Below are positions 17,402 to 27,114 of a stretch of DNA of 64,000 nt, piece after piece. The stretch is from Acinetobacter calcoaceticus (GTDB lineage: Bacteria; Pseudomonadota; Gammaproteobacteria; Pseudomonadales; Moraxellaceae): the NCBI RefSeq assembly GCF_004345325.1, contig NZ_SLVJ01000002.1, positions 186,001 to 250,000 of the forward strand, in the 5' to 3' direction. Made by a program: the position numbers and the translations under genes. The notes below the pieces were generated by a model. The model saw only the letters and a list, made by a program, of their open reading frames with translations. It ran no database searches and was not told where the DNA came from. The number at the start of each line of letters is the position of its first letter. Positions within the stretch are counted from its first letter, which is position 1.

Positions 17402-18880
17402 ATGTTGAGAAAAATTGTGGGTACTTTTTTTAGAAAATCACTTTATGTTGCGGTTTTGTCCGGTTTAACTTTGCCTGTTTTAGCACAAGGCCTCGTTTTA
17501 AATGATGAAAACTTGAGAACAGATTTAAACTGGTTGAATCAACAAGGGGTGATCCAAATCAGTACCTCGACTTGGCCTTTGAGTGGGGATGAAATTCAAC
17601 GTGCATTGACTCAAGCCAAAGTCTCGAATACGACTCAACAAAAATTGATTGAATCTGTGCAACAAGTACTTCAGCTTGATAGCACAATGCTTAAAATCAA
17701 ACTCAGCACAGCTTCTAAATCTAAACAGATCCCGCAAGGTTTCGGTGATAGCGACAAAGCACGTACTGTGGCTAGTGTGGAGTTTAATGCGGGTGGTGAA
17801 AACTGGGATGCGAAGTTACGTGTCAACGGCGAAGATAAGCAGCGCATTGAGAATGGTAACAAAGTCAACGTAGAAGGTTCTTATTTGGCTGGAAAGGTCT
17901 GGAACCAATGGTTGATTGCTGGGCAAATGCCAACTTATTGGGGGCCAGGTCATGATGGGAGCTTGATCCGTGGTGATGCCAGTCGTCCAGTCTATGGCTT
18001 TACAGCGCAACGTGCTGAGCAGAAAGCATTTGAGAGCAAGTGGTTATCATGGATTGGACCGTGGCAATATCAAGCTTTTGCTGGACAATTGGATGACTAT
18101 AAAGCTGTTCCAGATGCCAAGTTACTGGGTTTGCGTTTAACCGCACAACCACGACCTTATTTAGAGCTCGGTGCATCGCGCATTTTGCAATGGGGCGGTG
18201 AAGGGCGACCTGAGAGTTGGGACTCATTATGGAATGCGATCAAGGGCAACGATAACTTCTATGATGGCGATAATGATAAGTCGAATCAAATTGCAGGATT
18301 TGATGCGCGTTTAAATCTTCAACCCTTACTGAATGCTCCGATCAGCGTGTATGGTCAATATGTTGGTGAAGACGAAGCGGGCTTGCTGCCTTCGAAAAAG
18401 ATGTATCAGGCAGGGCTAGATTATTCTGCCAGTTTTAAAAATATGCCTTATCAAGTCTACGCTGAATGGACCGATACCCGTACCAACGGTAATGTTAAGG
18501 CGATCTCATATACACATTACATTTATCAAGATGGTTATTATCAGCATGGCTTCCCATTGGGGCATGCGATGGGTGGCGATGGACAGATGTATAGCGTTGG
18601 TGGGAATATTCGCGTGGACCGTATGAATCGACTTGCAGGGCGGATGATCTATGCCGATGTCAATCAATCTGCGGCGTTGATGGGGACACAGGTTGTCAAT
18701 AAGGCCTTCCCAGAACAAGACAAAATCAAGGCATTGGATCTGACTTGGACACATTATCTTAAACCGACCATGCCTTTAAATATCAATGCATGGATCAGTG
18801 ACTCGGATCAACATGGTAGCGATACTGGGATTAAAGTTGGGATCGAAGTGCCACTGGATAAGTCAATCTTTGGGCGTTGA
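17402..18880 (+). CDS. Wzi-family capsule assembly outer-membrane protein
   Basis: A 492-residue protein with a signal peptide (about residues 1-28, cleavage after PVLA) and a long beta-rich body with aromatic-ended strands, as in the 18-stranded Wzi barrel. The mature N-terminus GLVLNDENLRTDLNWLNQQGVIQISTSTWPL and the segment MPTYWGPGHDGSLIRGD fit the Wzi family of Acinetobacter, which helps attach group 1 type capsule to the cell surface. It is not next to a capsule synthesis cluster here. Hence the family is well supported but the capsule role is inferred. Confidence 0.85.
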   Translation: MLRKIVGTFFRKSLYVAVLSGLTLPVLAQGLVLNDENLRTDLNWLNQQGVIQISTSTWPLSGDEIQRALTQAKVSNTTQQKLIESVQQVLQLDSTMLKIKLSTASKSKQIPQGFGDSDKARTVASVEFNAGGENWDAKLRVNGEDKQRIENGNKVNVEGSYLAGKVWNQWLIAGQMPTYWGPGHDGSLIRGDASRPVYGFTAQRAEQKAFESKWLSWIGPWQYQAFAGQLDDYKAVPDAKLLGLRLTAQPRPYLELGASRILQWGGEGRPESWDSLWNAIKGNDNFYDGDNDKSNQIAGFDARLNLQPLLNAPISVYGQYVGEDEAGLLPSKKMYQAGLDYSASFKNMPYQVYAEWTDTRTNGNVKAISYTHYIYQDGYYQHGFPLGHAMGGDGQMYSVGGNIRVDRMNRLAGRMIYADVNQSAALMGTQVVNKAFPEQDKIKALDLTWTHYLKPTMPLNINAWISDSDQHGSDTGIKVGIEVPLDKSIFGR

Positions 18881-18919
18881 TTCTCTTTGAGCTAAACCAT
18901 CCTGAAAAATGCGATAACG

Positions 18920-18954
18920 CAGGCTTTGTTTAAATTGGACAAAGCCTGTTTTTT
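18920..18954 (+). terminator. Intrinsic terminator after the Wzi-like gene
   Basis: CAGGCTTTGT (18920-18929) pairs with ACAAAGCCTG (18939-18948), followed by six T. Confidence 0.9.
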
Positions 18955-19035
18955 AATGCAAGACGATCAGAATTCATATAACGATTAAGAATAACAATAT
19001 AAAAAAACAAGCAATAGTTGCCTGAGGTAAATCAC

Positions 19036-19041
19036 TATAAT
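19036..19041 (+). promoter_or_regulatory. Candidate -10 element of the cysDN promoter
   Basis: A perfect TATAAT lies 107 bases before the chosen cysD start and there is no good -35 match at normal spacing. That would suit an activator-dependent promoter, and CysB control is known for cysDN in other gammaproteobacteria. This is inference. Confidence 0.35.
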
Positions 19042-19147
19042 GAATATCATTTTTCAAAAGTTAAGGTTTTGTTGATCATACAGTGGGGTGCAATTTCCCT
19101 ACGCAACAAATCTTTGTCATACACGATCATTTGCTTTGGTGTTGTCA

Positions 19148-20062
19148 ATGTCAATCAATGAGGAAAGACTTACTCATCTCAAACAGCTTGAAGCTGAGAG
19201 TATTCATATTATCCGTGAAGTTGCTGCAGAATTTCAAAATCCAGTCATGCTCTACTCGATTGGTAAAGATTCAGCAGTGATGCTTCACCTTGCTTTAAAA
19301 GCATTTTATCCAGCGAAACTGCCATTCCCACTGTTGCATGTCGACACGGGTTGGAAGTTTAAAGAGATGATCACGTTTAGAGACAATATGGCCAAGACCC
19401 ATGGTTTTGACTTGATCGTACATCAAAATCAGGATGGCCTTGATGCAGGGATCAACCCCTTTGATCATGGCAGTTCGAAGTATACCGACATTATGAAAAC
19501 CCAAGGTCTTAAACAGGCTTTGGACAAATACGGTTTTGATGCTGCTTTTGGTGGTGCGCGCCGTGATGAAGAAAAATCACGTGCCAAAGAACGGGTTTAT
19601 TCATTCCGTGATGCACAACATCGTTGGGATCCAAAGAACCAACGTCCAGAATTGTGGAATTTATACAACGGTAAAGTGAATCAAGGCGAAAGCATCCGGG
19701 TATTCCCATTGTCAAACTGGACTGAGTTGGACATCTGGCAATATATCTACTTGGAAAGCATTCCATTGGTACCGTTGTACTTTGCAGCAGAGCGTCCAGT
19801 GGTTGAACGTAGTGGAACCTTGATCATGGCGGATGACGAGCGGATGCGCTTTAAACAGGGTGAAACAGCCGAGATGAAATCGGTGCGTTTCCGGACACTC
19901 GGTTGTTACCCATTGACCGGTGCGGTTGAATCTGAAGCGGCAAGCCTTCCTGAAATTATTCAAGAAATGTTGTTGGCCACCAGCTCAGAACGTCAAGGTC
20001 GCATGATTGACCATGATGAAGCTGGATCGATGGAAAAGAAAAAGCAAGAAGGCTATTTCTAA
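19148..20062 (+). CDS. cysD: Sulfate adenylyltransferase subunit 2
   Basis: CysD is the catalytic ATP sulfurylase subunit, making adenosine 5'-phosphosulfate from ATP and sulfate together with CysN. The PP-loop is [15 protein letters not shown] near residue 38. I chose ATG 19148 ([11 protein letters not shown], 304 residues), which agrees with family length. A GTG at 19088 would add 20 unconserved residues. Downstream cysN starts 47 bases after the stop, so the genes form an operon for sulfate assimilation. Confidence 0.93.
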   Translation: MSINEERLTHLKQLEAESIHIIREVAAEFQNPVMLYSIGKDSAVMLHLALKAFYPAKLPFPLLHVDTGWKFKEMITFRDNMAKTHGFDLIVHQNQDGLDAGINPFDHGSSKYTDIMKTQGLKQALDKYGFDAAFGGARRDEEKSRAKERVYSFRDAQHRWDPKNQRPELWNLYNGKVNQGESIRVFPLSNWTELDIWQYIYLESIPLVPLYFAAERPVVERSGTLIMADDERMRFKQGETAEMKSVRFRTLGCYPLTGAVESEAASLPEIIQEMLLATSSERQGRMIDHDEAGSMEKKKQEGYF

Positions 20063-20109
20063 TTTCTGTTTAACCATTTCAGTATTTCAGCATCTGTGGA
20101 GTTTGAGCC

Positions 20110-21723
20110 ATGTCTCATCAGTCGGATCTTATTGGCCACGATATATTGGCCTACTTAAAACAACATGAACAAAAAGACCTATTACGCTTTTTAACTTGCG
20201 GTAATGTCGATGATGGCAAAAGCACCCTGATTGGGCGCTTATTGTATGATTCTAAATTGATTTATGAAGATCAATTGCAAGCGGTTACCCGTGACAGTAA
20301 AAAAGTCGGCACCACAGGGGATGCACCTGACTTGGCTTTGTTGGTTGATGGCCTTCAAGCTGAACGTGAACAGGGCATTACCATTGATGTGGCTTATCGC
20401 TACTTCTCAACTGAAAAACGTAAATTTATCATTGCAGATACCCCAGGGCATGAGCAATACACCCGTAATATGGCGACAGGTGCTTCGACGGCTGATTTGG
20501 CGATCATTTTGATTGATGCGCGTTATGGGGTACAAACCCAAACCCGTCGGCATACCTTTATCGCCAGTCTATTGGGCATTCAAAATATCGTGGTTGCGAT
20601 CAATAAAATGGACTTGGTGGCGTTTTCGCAACAGCGTTTCAACGAGATCCAGCAACAATATCAAGATTTTGTTAGCCAATTGGCAGAACGTCGCCCAGAC
20701 AATATTTTGTTTGTGCCGATCTCAGCGCTCAATGGCGACAACGTGGTCAATCGCTCTGAACAGTCACCTTGGTATCAGGGTGAAACCTTGATGGAGATAT
20801 TAGAAAGTGTTGAGATTCGCCGTGATCTAAGCAGTAAAGCTTTCCGTTTCCCTGTGCAATATGTCAATCGGCCTAATCTCGATTTCCGTGGCTTTGCGGG
20901 TACGATTGCTTTGGGTCAGGTTCAGGTCGGTGATGAGATTATTGCCTTGCCTTCTGGTAAAGGCTCAACCGTTAAAGAAATTGTGACCTATGACGGCAAC
21001 TTAGACCACGCTATCGCAGGCCAAGCCGTGACCTTGACTTTAAACGATGAGATTGATATCTCACGCGGTAATGTCTTGGTCAAAGCCAATGAGCAGGCAT
21101 CCTTGTCTCGCCGTGTGCGGGCCACTGTGGTCTGGATGAATGATCATGCCTTGGCCTTGGGTAAGTTGTATAACATCAAGATCGGCACGCAAACTGTCCC
21201 TGCGAAGGTGTCTGAGATCCATCATCGGGTCAACGTCAATACCTTAGAAAAGAGTCAAGTTGATCAGCTTGAACTTAATGCGATTGCCGAAGTGACGGTT
21301 GAATTTGATGCAGCAGTGGTGTTTGACCGTTATCAAGACAGTCGTTATACCGGGTCATTTATCTTTATCGATCGCTTGAACAACGTGACTGTTGGTGCGG
21401 GAATGGTTGAGGCCGCAGTCGAGTGGCAAGCGGATCAGAACGCGGTTTCTGCTGAAGATCGTGCAGCACGTCTGGGTCAAAAACCAGCTGCGGTTCAATT
21501 GTCTGCAACGGTGATGGCGCAAGCACAAGTCTTAGAGAATATCTTGCTGCAAAATGGTGTAGTCGCTATAGCCAAAGCGGATCTGAATGCTGAGCAAATC
21601 GGCTTGCTACGTGAAACTGGGATTTTGGTCTTGAGTACAACTGAGCAAGGTACGGATATCAGCTTTGACAGTGAGCAACTTGAAGAGGTTGTCGAGCAGT
21701 TACTCAAACTGGTTCGTTTATAA
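20110..21723 (+). CDS. cysN: Sulfate adenylyltransferase subunit 1 (GTPase)
   Basis: CysN is the regulatory GTPase that drives CysD. The EF-Tu-like G domain shows [18 protein letters not shown] near residue 36, [17 protein letters not shown] and INKMDL. Two beta-barrel domains follow ([20 protein letters not shown] and the later part). With 537 residues it lacks a full APS-kinase (CysC) domain with its P-loop, unlike CysNC fusions. The last about 60 residues ([24 protein letters not shown]) form an extra tail beyond the typical E. coli CysN length of about 475. An APS kinase must be encoded elsewhere. Confidence 0.93.
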   Translation: MSHQSDLIGHDILAYLKQHEQKDLLRFLTCGNVDDGKSTLIGRLLYDSKLIYEDQLQAVTRDSKKVGTTGDAPDLALLVDGLQAEREQGITIDVAYRYFSTEKRKFIIADTPGHEQYTRNMATGASTADLAIILIDARYGVQTQTRRHTFIASLLGIQNIVVAINKMDLVAFSQQRFNEIQQQYQDFVSQLAERRPDNILFVPISALNGDNVVNRSEQSPWYQGETLMEILESVEIRRDLSSKAFRFPVQYVNRPNLDFRGFAGTIALGQVQVGDEIIALPSGKGSTVKEIVTYDGNLDHAIAGQAVTLTLNDEIDISRGNVLVKANEQASLSRRVRATVVWMNDHALALGKLYNIKIGTQTVPAKVSEIHHRVNVNTLEKSQVDQLELNAIAEVTVEFDAAVVFDRYQDSRYTGSFIFIDRLNNVTVGAGMVEAAVEWQADQNAVSAEDRAARLGQKPAAVQLSATVMAQAQVLENILLQNGVVAIAKADLNAEQIGLLRETGILVLSTTEQGTDISFDSEQLEEVVEQLLKLVRL

Positions 21724-21740
21724 GCATTAGAATGTTGCAA

Positions 21741-21768
21741 GAACCCACCGTTAAGGTGGGTTTTTTTA
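21741..21768. terminator. Intrinsic terminator after cysN
   Basis: ACCCACC (21743-21749) pairs with GGTGGGT (21755-21761), with extra A-T pairs, followed by a T-run into the stop region of the convergent thioredoxin-like gene. Confidence 0.85.
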
Positions 21769-22119
21769 TTGATATAAATCAATTTTATCTATGAGTTGTT
21801 GCAGGGTTTTCACGCCTGCTATGCGTTCTACGATCACACTATCTTTAAAGATCAGGGTGGAGGGTAGCCCAAATACGTTATAGCGTAAGGTCAGGATCGG
21901 AGCGAGGTCGATATTGACCTGGCCAAACATAATTTTTCCAGCTCGATGTTGGCCGAGGACTTGATCTTCCTGCGCATAATATGCAGCAAGTTGTGCAAAC
22001 ATCGGCTTATTTTGCACACAGGGTTGACACCAAGGGGCATAAAATCGAATCACCGCCATACCTTGATGCAGTTCATAGTCACGATAATTGTCTTCGTTAT
22101 ATTCCACAATGTTAGTCAT
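21766..22119 (-). CDS. Thioredoxin-fold protein with a CxxC site
   Basis: A 117-residue single-domain thioredoxin-like protein without signal peptide. The active site is WCQPC (C31, C34) after FYAPW, and the cis-proline is in GLPST near residue 86. The second position pair QP differs from the GP of classical thioredoxin, which usually shifts redox potential. A general cytoplasmic thiol-reductase role is inferred; no partner gene is adjacent. The gene is convergent with cysN and divergent from the amidase gene. Confidence 0.85.
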   Translation of the reverse strand: MTNIVEYNEDNYRDYELHQGMAVIRFYAPWCQPCVQNKPMFAQLAAYYAQEDQVLGQHRAGKIMFGQVNIDLAPILTLRYNVFGLPSTLIFKDSVIVERIAGVKTLQQLIDKIDLYQ

Positions 22120-22263
22120 GATGCATTCAGTACTCCATATTCATAAACCTAGATGTATTTTGAGCTATTGCTTGGTCGCATAGGCATTGGTATGAAAGTA
22201 ATACAAGAACAGTGTGAATATATTTTATACTCCTACAATCCCATCCCATCAGGATACATCGTG

Positions 22264-23034
22264 ATGAAGATTGCCTTATTACAAGCTCAAAGCCATCCAT
22301 TTGATTATGCAGCAAATCTAAAAAAATTGAATCAATATGCGCAGCAAGCCAAAGCGGAGTCAGCAGCGTTGTTGGTGACCCCAGAAATGTTTCTTTCTGG
22401 TTATGTGTTAAACCAGCAGACACAGGATATGGCGAAGCAGTTTCCTCTAGATCAAGTTCAACAGATTGCGCGGCAGCACAAGATTGCTTTAGTAGTGGGT
22501 GGGCCGAGATGGGTTGATGATACGGTGATGAACAGTGCTTATTTTATTGATGAGCAAGGTAAGTTGCTCAATCATTATGATAAAACCCATATGTTTGGTG
22601 ATGTGGATCGAAGCCAATTTGTGGCTGGTGATCGCGCTGTGGTTATTACCGAATATCAAAATTTAAAAATTGCCATGCTGATTTGCTACGATGTTGAATT
22701 TCCTGAAACGGTTCGTGCAGCGGCACTGGCAGGCGCAGACTTGGTCTTGGTCCCGACCGCACAGATGCAACCCTATAGTTTTGTCAACACCTCGTTGATC
22801 CCGACTCGTGCTTGGGAAAACCAAGTTTATGTCGCCTATGTCAATCAAATCGGCATTGAAGCGGATTTTCATTATGTGGGTCTGAGTAGTATCGCTTCAC
22901 CCTTGGGCAAGGTCTTGGCCTTGGCCTCAATCCATGAGGAGCAACTATTGTTCGCCGATGTGTTACCTGAATTGGTCGAGCAAGCTCAGCAGCTCAATCC
23001 CTACCTGAAAGATCTACGTCGAGATTTATTTTAA
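22264..23034 (+). CDS. Carbon-nitrogen hydrolase (nitrilase superfamily amidase)
   Basis: A 256-residue nitrilase-superfamily enzyme with the catalytic triad E41 (TPEMFLSGY), K107 (YDKTHMFGDVD) and C141 (LICYDVEFPE). The ATG at 22264 gives a protein starting MKIALLQAQ, as usual for the family. A longer frame opens at 22153 but would add 37 unconserved residues. Most members cleave linear or cyclic amides or N-carbamoyl compounds, and the substrate is not visible. The next gene, 115 bases on, is an APC permease, so uptake and hydrolysis of an amide or amino-acid derivative is a reasonable inference. Confidence 0.88.
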   Translation: MKIALLQAQSHPFDYAANLKKLNQYAQQAKAESAALLVTPEMFLSGYVLNQQTQDMAKQFPLDQVQQIARQHKIALVVGGPRWVDDTVMNSAYFIDEQGKLLNHYDKTHMFGDVDRSQFVAGDRAVVITEYQNLKIAMLICYDVEFPETVRAAALAGADLVLVPTAQMQPYSFVNTSLIPTRAWENQVYVAYVNQIGIEADFHYVGLSSIASPLGKVLALASIHEEQLLFADVLPELVEQAQQLNPYLKDLRRDLF

Positions 23035-23149
23035 CGATTTGGCTGTTTTTTTTTGCTGCAAGCTAAGCGTTAAGCAAGGCAATAACAAGGCAGCGTAAAA
23101 CACGCAGTATATAACAAGATGGGATGCAAGCTTAAGCAAGGAGCACAGC

Positions 23150-24574
23150 ATGGATCAGCCTACGCAAAAAGAAAAATTAACAGGTTCCTTAGGACCGATG
23201 CATATTGTCGGCATGGTGATGGCTGCAGCAGCGCCATTGACAGTGGTGGGTGGCAATATACCGCTGGCGATGGGTTTGGGAAATGGGATTGGTGCACCTT
23301 TTGCTTTTCTGGTGGCCTCATTGGTGTTGTTGGTCTTTGCAATTGGCTTTGTCAGTATGACGCCCTACGTTAAAGAAGCGGGTGCATTTTATTCTTATAT
23401 TCGTTTAGGGATAGGCCAGAACATCGCTAAGGGCACAGCCTATGTCGCACTGCTGACCTATACCGCGATACAAGCTGGCATCTATGGTTTTATTGGTTGG
23501 GCGATCAATGATTTGATCGTTACTTATGGGGGCAATGCGCATCCATGGTGGCTATATTCAATATTGACCATCGCCGTGGTGGCTTTGTTTGGTTATCGCA
23601 ATATTGCACTTAGCTCTAAAGTGCTGGGGATCAGTTTGATTCTTGAAATTGCTGTGATGCTGATTTTAAATACTTCGATATTGCTGCAGGGGGGTGCAGC
23701 TGGGATTCACTTTGAGTCTTTTGAGTTTAAATATGCCTTTGCACCGGGACTCAGTTTGGCGATCTTGTTTGCATTGACCGGTTTTATTGGTTTTGAGTCT
23801 GCTGCAATCTATCGTGATGAAGCGCGAGATCCCGAAAGAACCATTCCCAAAGCAACCTATTGGTCGGTGTTGATCATTGGCTTATTTTATACCTTCTCCG
23901 CTTGGGCGATGGTGATTGGGGTGGGCAGTACTCAGTTACTCAATGTGGTCAATCAAACCTTACATGGCTCAGGCAATATGCTACTCGACTTGAGCCAAAC
24001 CTATAACGGCAATGTGTTTAGAATCATTATCCAATTTTTATTGATCAATAGTTTGTTTGCCTGTGTATTAAGTTTTCATAATATTTTGGTTCGTTATCAA
24101 TATACCTTGGCACAGCACGGTGACTTCAGTCAGGTCTTGGTCACTCTGCATCCCAAATATCGTTCGCCCGCCAATTCATCGGTAATGCAAACCTGTATTG
24201 CCATTGCAGTCATTTTGATTTGTGCATTTTATCAAATGGAGCCTTTGACCCAAGTCTTCGGTTATATGGCTGGTGTATCAACCATTGGTTGTATGATGTT
24301 GATGCTACTGACCAGTATCGCAGCTTATGTGTATTTCTATCAGCACCCGCATCTCAGGATCCAGAAAAAATTTAAAACTCAAGTTGCACCCGCGTTGGCC
24401 ATGCTCTTGCTCGGACTATGTTTGCTGATGATTTTATTTAACTTTAAAACTTTAACGGGCGGCAGCTTATTGGTGTGCTTGATCTTGGCCTTGGTGGCAC
24501 CGCTATTTTTTGTGATTGGCCTCATCCGTCAACGCCAAGTCAGTAAGTCGAAGAATACTGAGATGCCGCATTGA
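23150..24574 (+). CDS. APC-superfamily amino-acid permease
   Basis: A 474-residue inner-membrane transporter with about 12 helices. The N-terminal GPMHIVGMVMAAAAPLTVVGGNIPLAMGLGNGIG and the helix-6 region ALTGFIGFESAAIYRDEARDPERTIPKA mark the APC superfamily, in a branch distinct from the two AroP-like permeases at 5.3-8.1 kb. The ATG follows AAGGAG with ideal spacing. Its pairing with the upstream nitrilase-type amidase suggests a shared substrate. The transported compound cannot be named. Confidence 0.85.
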   Translation: MDQPTQKEKLTGSLGPMHIVGMVMAAAAPLTVVGGNIPLAMGLGNGIGAPFAFLVASLVLLVFAIGFVSMTPYVKEAGAFYSYIRLGIGQNIAKGTAYVALLTYTAIQAGIYGFIGWAINDLIVTYGGNAHPWWLYSILTIAVVALFGYRNIALSSKVLGISLILEIAVMLILNTSILLQGGAAGIHFESFEFKYAFAPGLSLAILFALTGFIGFESAAIYRDEARDPERTIPKATYWSVLIIGLFYTFSAWAMVIGVGSTQLLNVVNQTLHGSGNMLLDLSQTYNGNVFRIIIQFLLINSLFACVLSFHNILVRYQYTLAQHGDFSQVLVTLHPKYRSPANSSVMQTCIAIAVILICAFYQMEPLTQVFGYMAGVSTIGCMMLMLLTSIAAYVYFYQHPHLRIQKKFKTQVAPALAMLLLGLCLLMILFNFKTLTGGSLLVCLILALVAPLFFVIGLIRQRQVSKSKNTEMPH

Positions 24575-24688
24575 TATTGTAGCTGACCATCACCAGTTCA
24601 ACCCAGCAAGTGGCCTAAATGCTAGGCAACTGATCTTGATTGATTTAAGCTGTGCTACATCAAGTATTTCCTTAGGGATAAGTAAAAT

Positions 24689-25690
24689 ATGCATCAGCAG
24701 TCGATGAAACACGTGGTGATTACCCAACCTGGTGGTCCAGAGCAACTTGCGATTGAAGCGACCGCAATACCGATTCCTCAAGCCGATGAAGTTCTGGTGA
24801 AAGTACATGCCTTTGGTTTGAATCGACCGGATATCTTGCAACGCCAAGGGCTCTATCCAATGCCTAAGGATGTTACCCCGATTCCTGGGCTTGAAGTGGC
24901 CGGTGAGGTGGTGGCTGTAGGTGCAGCGGTATCTAAGTATCAGATTGGAGATAAGGTCTGTGGCCTCACCAATGGCGGTGGCTATGCCGAATATTGCGTG
25001 GTCCCTGAAACGCAATTGCTCAGCATTCCAGATACAGTGAGTTATGTACAGGCTGCTGCGATCCCTGAAACCTTTTTTACAGTATGGGCCAATGTCTTTG
25101 ATATGGGGCAAGCCAAAGCTGGAGAAACCGTACTGGTGCATGGTGGCAGTAGTGGTATTGGAACTACGGCATTGATGTTATGCAAAGCAATGGGGATGCG
25201 TACTTTTGCGACTGTTGGTTCAGATGAAAAAGTCGCTGCAATCCAATCGCTCACCACTGCGATTAATTATAAAACCCAAGATTTTGAAGCGGTCATCAAG
25301 CAAGAAACAGATCAAGCAGGTGTTGATGTGATCTTGGATATCGTGGGCGCACCTTATCTAGAAGCCAATCTCAATCTGTTACGCCGCAATGGTCGCTTGG
25401 TCTATATCGCATTTCTCGGTGGTGCCAAAGCCAAAGAAGTCAAACTTGGGCAGATCATGATGAAACGCCTGACCATTACGGGTTCAACCATGCGCGCGCG
25501 CAATACCGCGGAAAAGGCTGAGATTGCTCAGGCCCTACAACAGCATGTATTGCCATTATGGGCCAAAGGTGAATGCTTACCGATGATTTATAAAACCTTT
25601 GCCTTTGCCGATATACAGGACGCGCATCGTGCAATGGATACAGGTGATCACGTCGGTAAGGTGGTGGTAGAAGTCATTCCTGCACACTAA
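24689..25690 (+). CDS. NAD(P)H:quinone oxidoreductase of the PIG3/QOR type
   Basis: A 333-residue medium-chain dehydrogenase/reductase of the zinc-free quinone oxidoreductase branch. It has GLNRPDILQRQGLYP near residue 48, NADPH-binding VLVHGGSSGIGTTALML near residue 150 and DVILDIVGAPYLEANL. It lacks the cysteine/histidine ligands of zinc alcohol dehydrogenases. Family members reduce quinones, often in oxidative-stress defence. It reads convergently with another MDR enzyme at 25728-26741. Confidence 0.88.
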   Translation: MHQQSMKHVVITQPGGPEQLAIEATAIPIPQADEVLVKVHAFGLNRPDILQRQGLYPMPKDVTPIPGLEVAGEVVAVGAAVSKYQIGDKVCGLTNGGGYAEYCVVPETQLLSIPDTVSYVQAAAIPETFFTVWANVFDMGQAKAGETVLVHGGSSGIGTTALMLCKAMGMRTFATVGSDEKVAAIQSLTTAINYKTQDFEAVIKQETDQAGVDVILDIVGAPYLEANLNLLRRNGRLVYIAFLGGAKAKEVKLGQIMMKRLTITGSTMRARNTAEKAEIAQALQQHVLPLWAKGECLPMIYKTFAFADIQDAHRAMDTGDHVGKVVVEVIPAH

Positions 25691-25727
25691 AAACTTGTTG
25701 CGCAGGTTGTATATGAAGTAACTGGCA

Positions 25728-26741
25728 TTAAAAACCTTCGAGCACGATCTTACCGATACTTTTACCCGTTTCGATGAGGTCATGTGCTTGTTGGATATGT
25801 GCTGCATTGATCGCACCGAGGTTCTGCGCCAAGGTGCTTTTTATTTTGCCATGATCGACCAGTGTGGCAACTTGATTGAGTATCTCAGCTTGTTGTGGCA
25901 TATCTTGGGTTTGAAAGACTGAGCGAGTGAACATTGATTCCCAATGGATTGACACTGACTTGGCTTTAAAACCTTGGATCGAAAAATCAGCAGGATCATC
26001 GATCAGCCCGACACGGCCTTGAGGGGCAATTAATTGTTGGATATCTTCTAGATGCTGATCCGATCCTGAGATTGAAAAGATATAACCCGGCTGCGCCAAG
26101 CCCAATGCATTCATTTGCGCCGTCAGGCCATGGCTATGATCAAGTATATAATCGGCACCGATTTGCTTTAACCATTGCTTAGACTCAGCTCGGGATGCGG
26201 TGGCAATCACCTCTAAATCTGTACGTGCTTTGAGTAGTTGAATGGCGATTGAACCAACCCCACCAGCCGCACCAATCAACAATATAGAGCGACTTTGTCC
26301 GGCGATTGGCCGTTCCACTTCTAAACGCTGAAACAGCATTTCCCAAGCCGTGATTGATGTCAGTGGCAGGGCGGCAGCTTGTGCATTGCTGATTGACATT
26401 GGCTTGTGACCGACAATGCGCTCATCAACCAATTGATATTCTGCATAGGAGCCATTTCGATTGATGGTCCCAGCATAATAAACAGGATCTCCAACTTTAA
26501 AATTTTGGACGCATTCACCTATAGCAGCAACCACACCCACAGCATCACGGCCTAAAATTTTCCAATCGGTGTTGTCTTCTGGTGTACGTTGACGCACTTT
26601 AATATCGATGGGATTGATTGAAATGGCCTGTACTTGGATCAACAGATCATGACCCTGTGCTACTGGCTGCTCAGATTCAATCAGTTGAAAGAGATCATGT
26701 GGATCAAGGCGATAAGGTTTTTGGTAGGCAATGGCTTTCAT
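25728..26741 (-). CDS. Zinc-type alcohol dehydrogenase-like protein (MDR family, YogA-like)
   Basis: A 337-residue medium-chain dehydrogenase/reductase. The N-terminal GroES-like fold includes ISINPIDIKVRQ and LGRDAVGVVAAIGECV, and the Rossmann motif is LLIGAAGGVGSIAIQLL. Zinc ligands are not evident in spite of the family name. I chose the ATG at 26741 (MKAIAYQKPY), because the ATG four codons upstream overlaps a GGAG ribosome site, the same arrangement as at rubB. Substrate unknown; a ketone or quinone reductase is likely. Confidence 0.82.
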   Translation of the reverse strand: MKAIAYQKPYRLDPHDLFQLIESEQPVAQGHDLLIQVQAISINPIDIKVRQRTPEDNTDWKILGRDAVGVVAAIGECVQNFKVGDPVYYAGTINRNGSYAEYQLVDERIVGHKPMSISNAQAAALPLTSITAWEMLFQRLEVERPIAGQSRSILLIGAAGGVGSIAIQLLKARTDLEVIATASRAESKQWLKQIGADYILDHSHGLTAQMNALGLAQPGYIFSISGSDQHLEDIQQLIAPQGRVGLIDDPADFSIQGFKAKSVSIHWESMFTRSVFQTQDMPQQAEILNQVATLVDHGKIKSTLAQNLGAINAAHIQQAHDLIETGKSIGKIVLEGF

Positions 26742-26823
26742 TAGGTTCTCCATAACATGTGTGCTGCGGATTTAGGTAACTGCGGATTAAGTAACTGCGT
26801 ATTAAGATGATGACGTATTAAAC

Positions 26824-26903
26824 TGACAATGTTTTAGGTTGAAAATGTATTCGGGTGACAATGTTTTAGGTTGGAAATGAACTCGGGTGACGATGTATTC
26901 GGG
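26824..26903. repeat. Degenerate 32-bp tandem repeat in the 26742-27114 gap
   Basis: Two 32-base units (26824-26855 and 26856-26887) share TGACAATGTTTTAGGTTG and a following part ending in TCGGG. A 16-base part-unit (26888-26903) keeps the two ends only, and further fragments such as GGTATTCAG continue to about 26935. The preceding bases 26776-26820 have a second short repeat around TAACTGCG. No gene is visible in this 373-base gap. Confidence 0.75.
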
Positions 26904-27114
26904 TGAAGGTATTCAGTTGAAGTCATATTCAGCTTAGCCTCTGTTGTAACGCAGATTTAGGCATAAAGACAATACGCCATGATCGCATCTTGACTGCAGT
27001 TGTGACCGCTCACTGTGGCTTAACGATGATTTAATGCCAAAACCGTGGCGCTGGCGCAGTTTTTTTTGTGCTTTTATGCGACAATTGTTTTTTCTATTTA
27101 CGATTAGGTCGGTC

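Noticed and set aside
5265..24574. Cluster of several amino-acid permeases considered as a catabolic or mobile island
   Set aside because: The permeases belong to different branches, are separated by housekeeping genes (ispA, lysS, cysDN) and no mobile element or composition change surrounds them.
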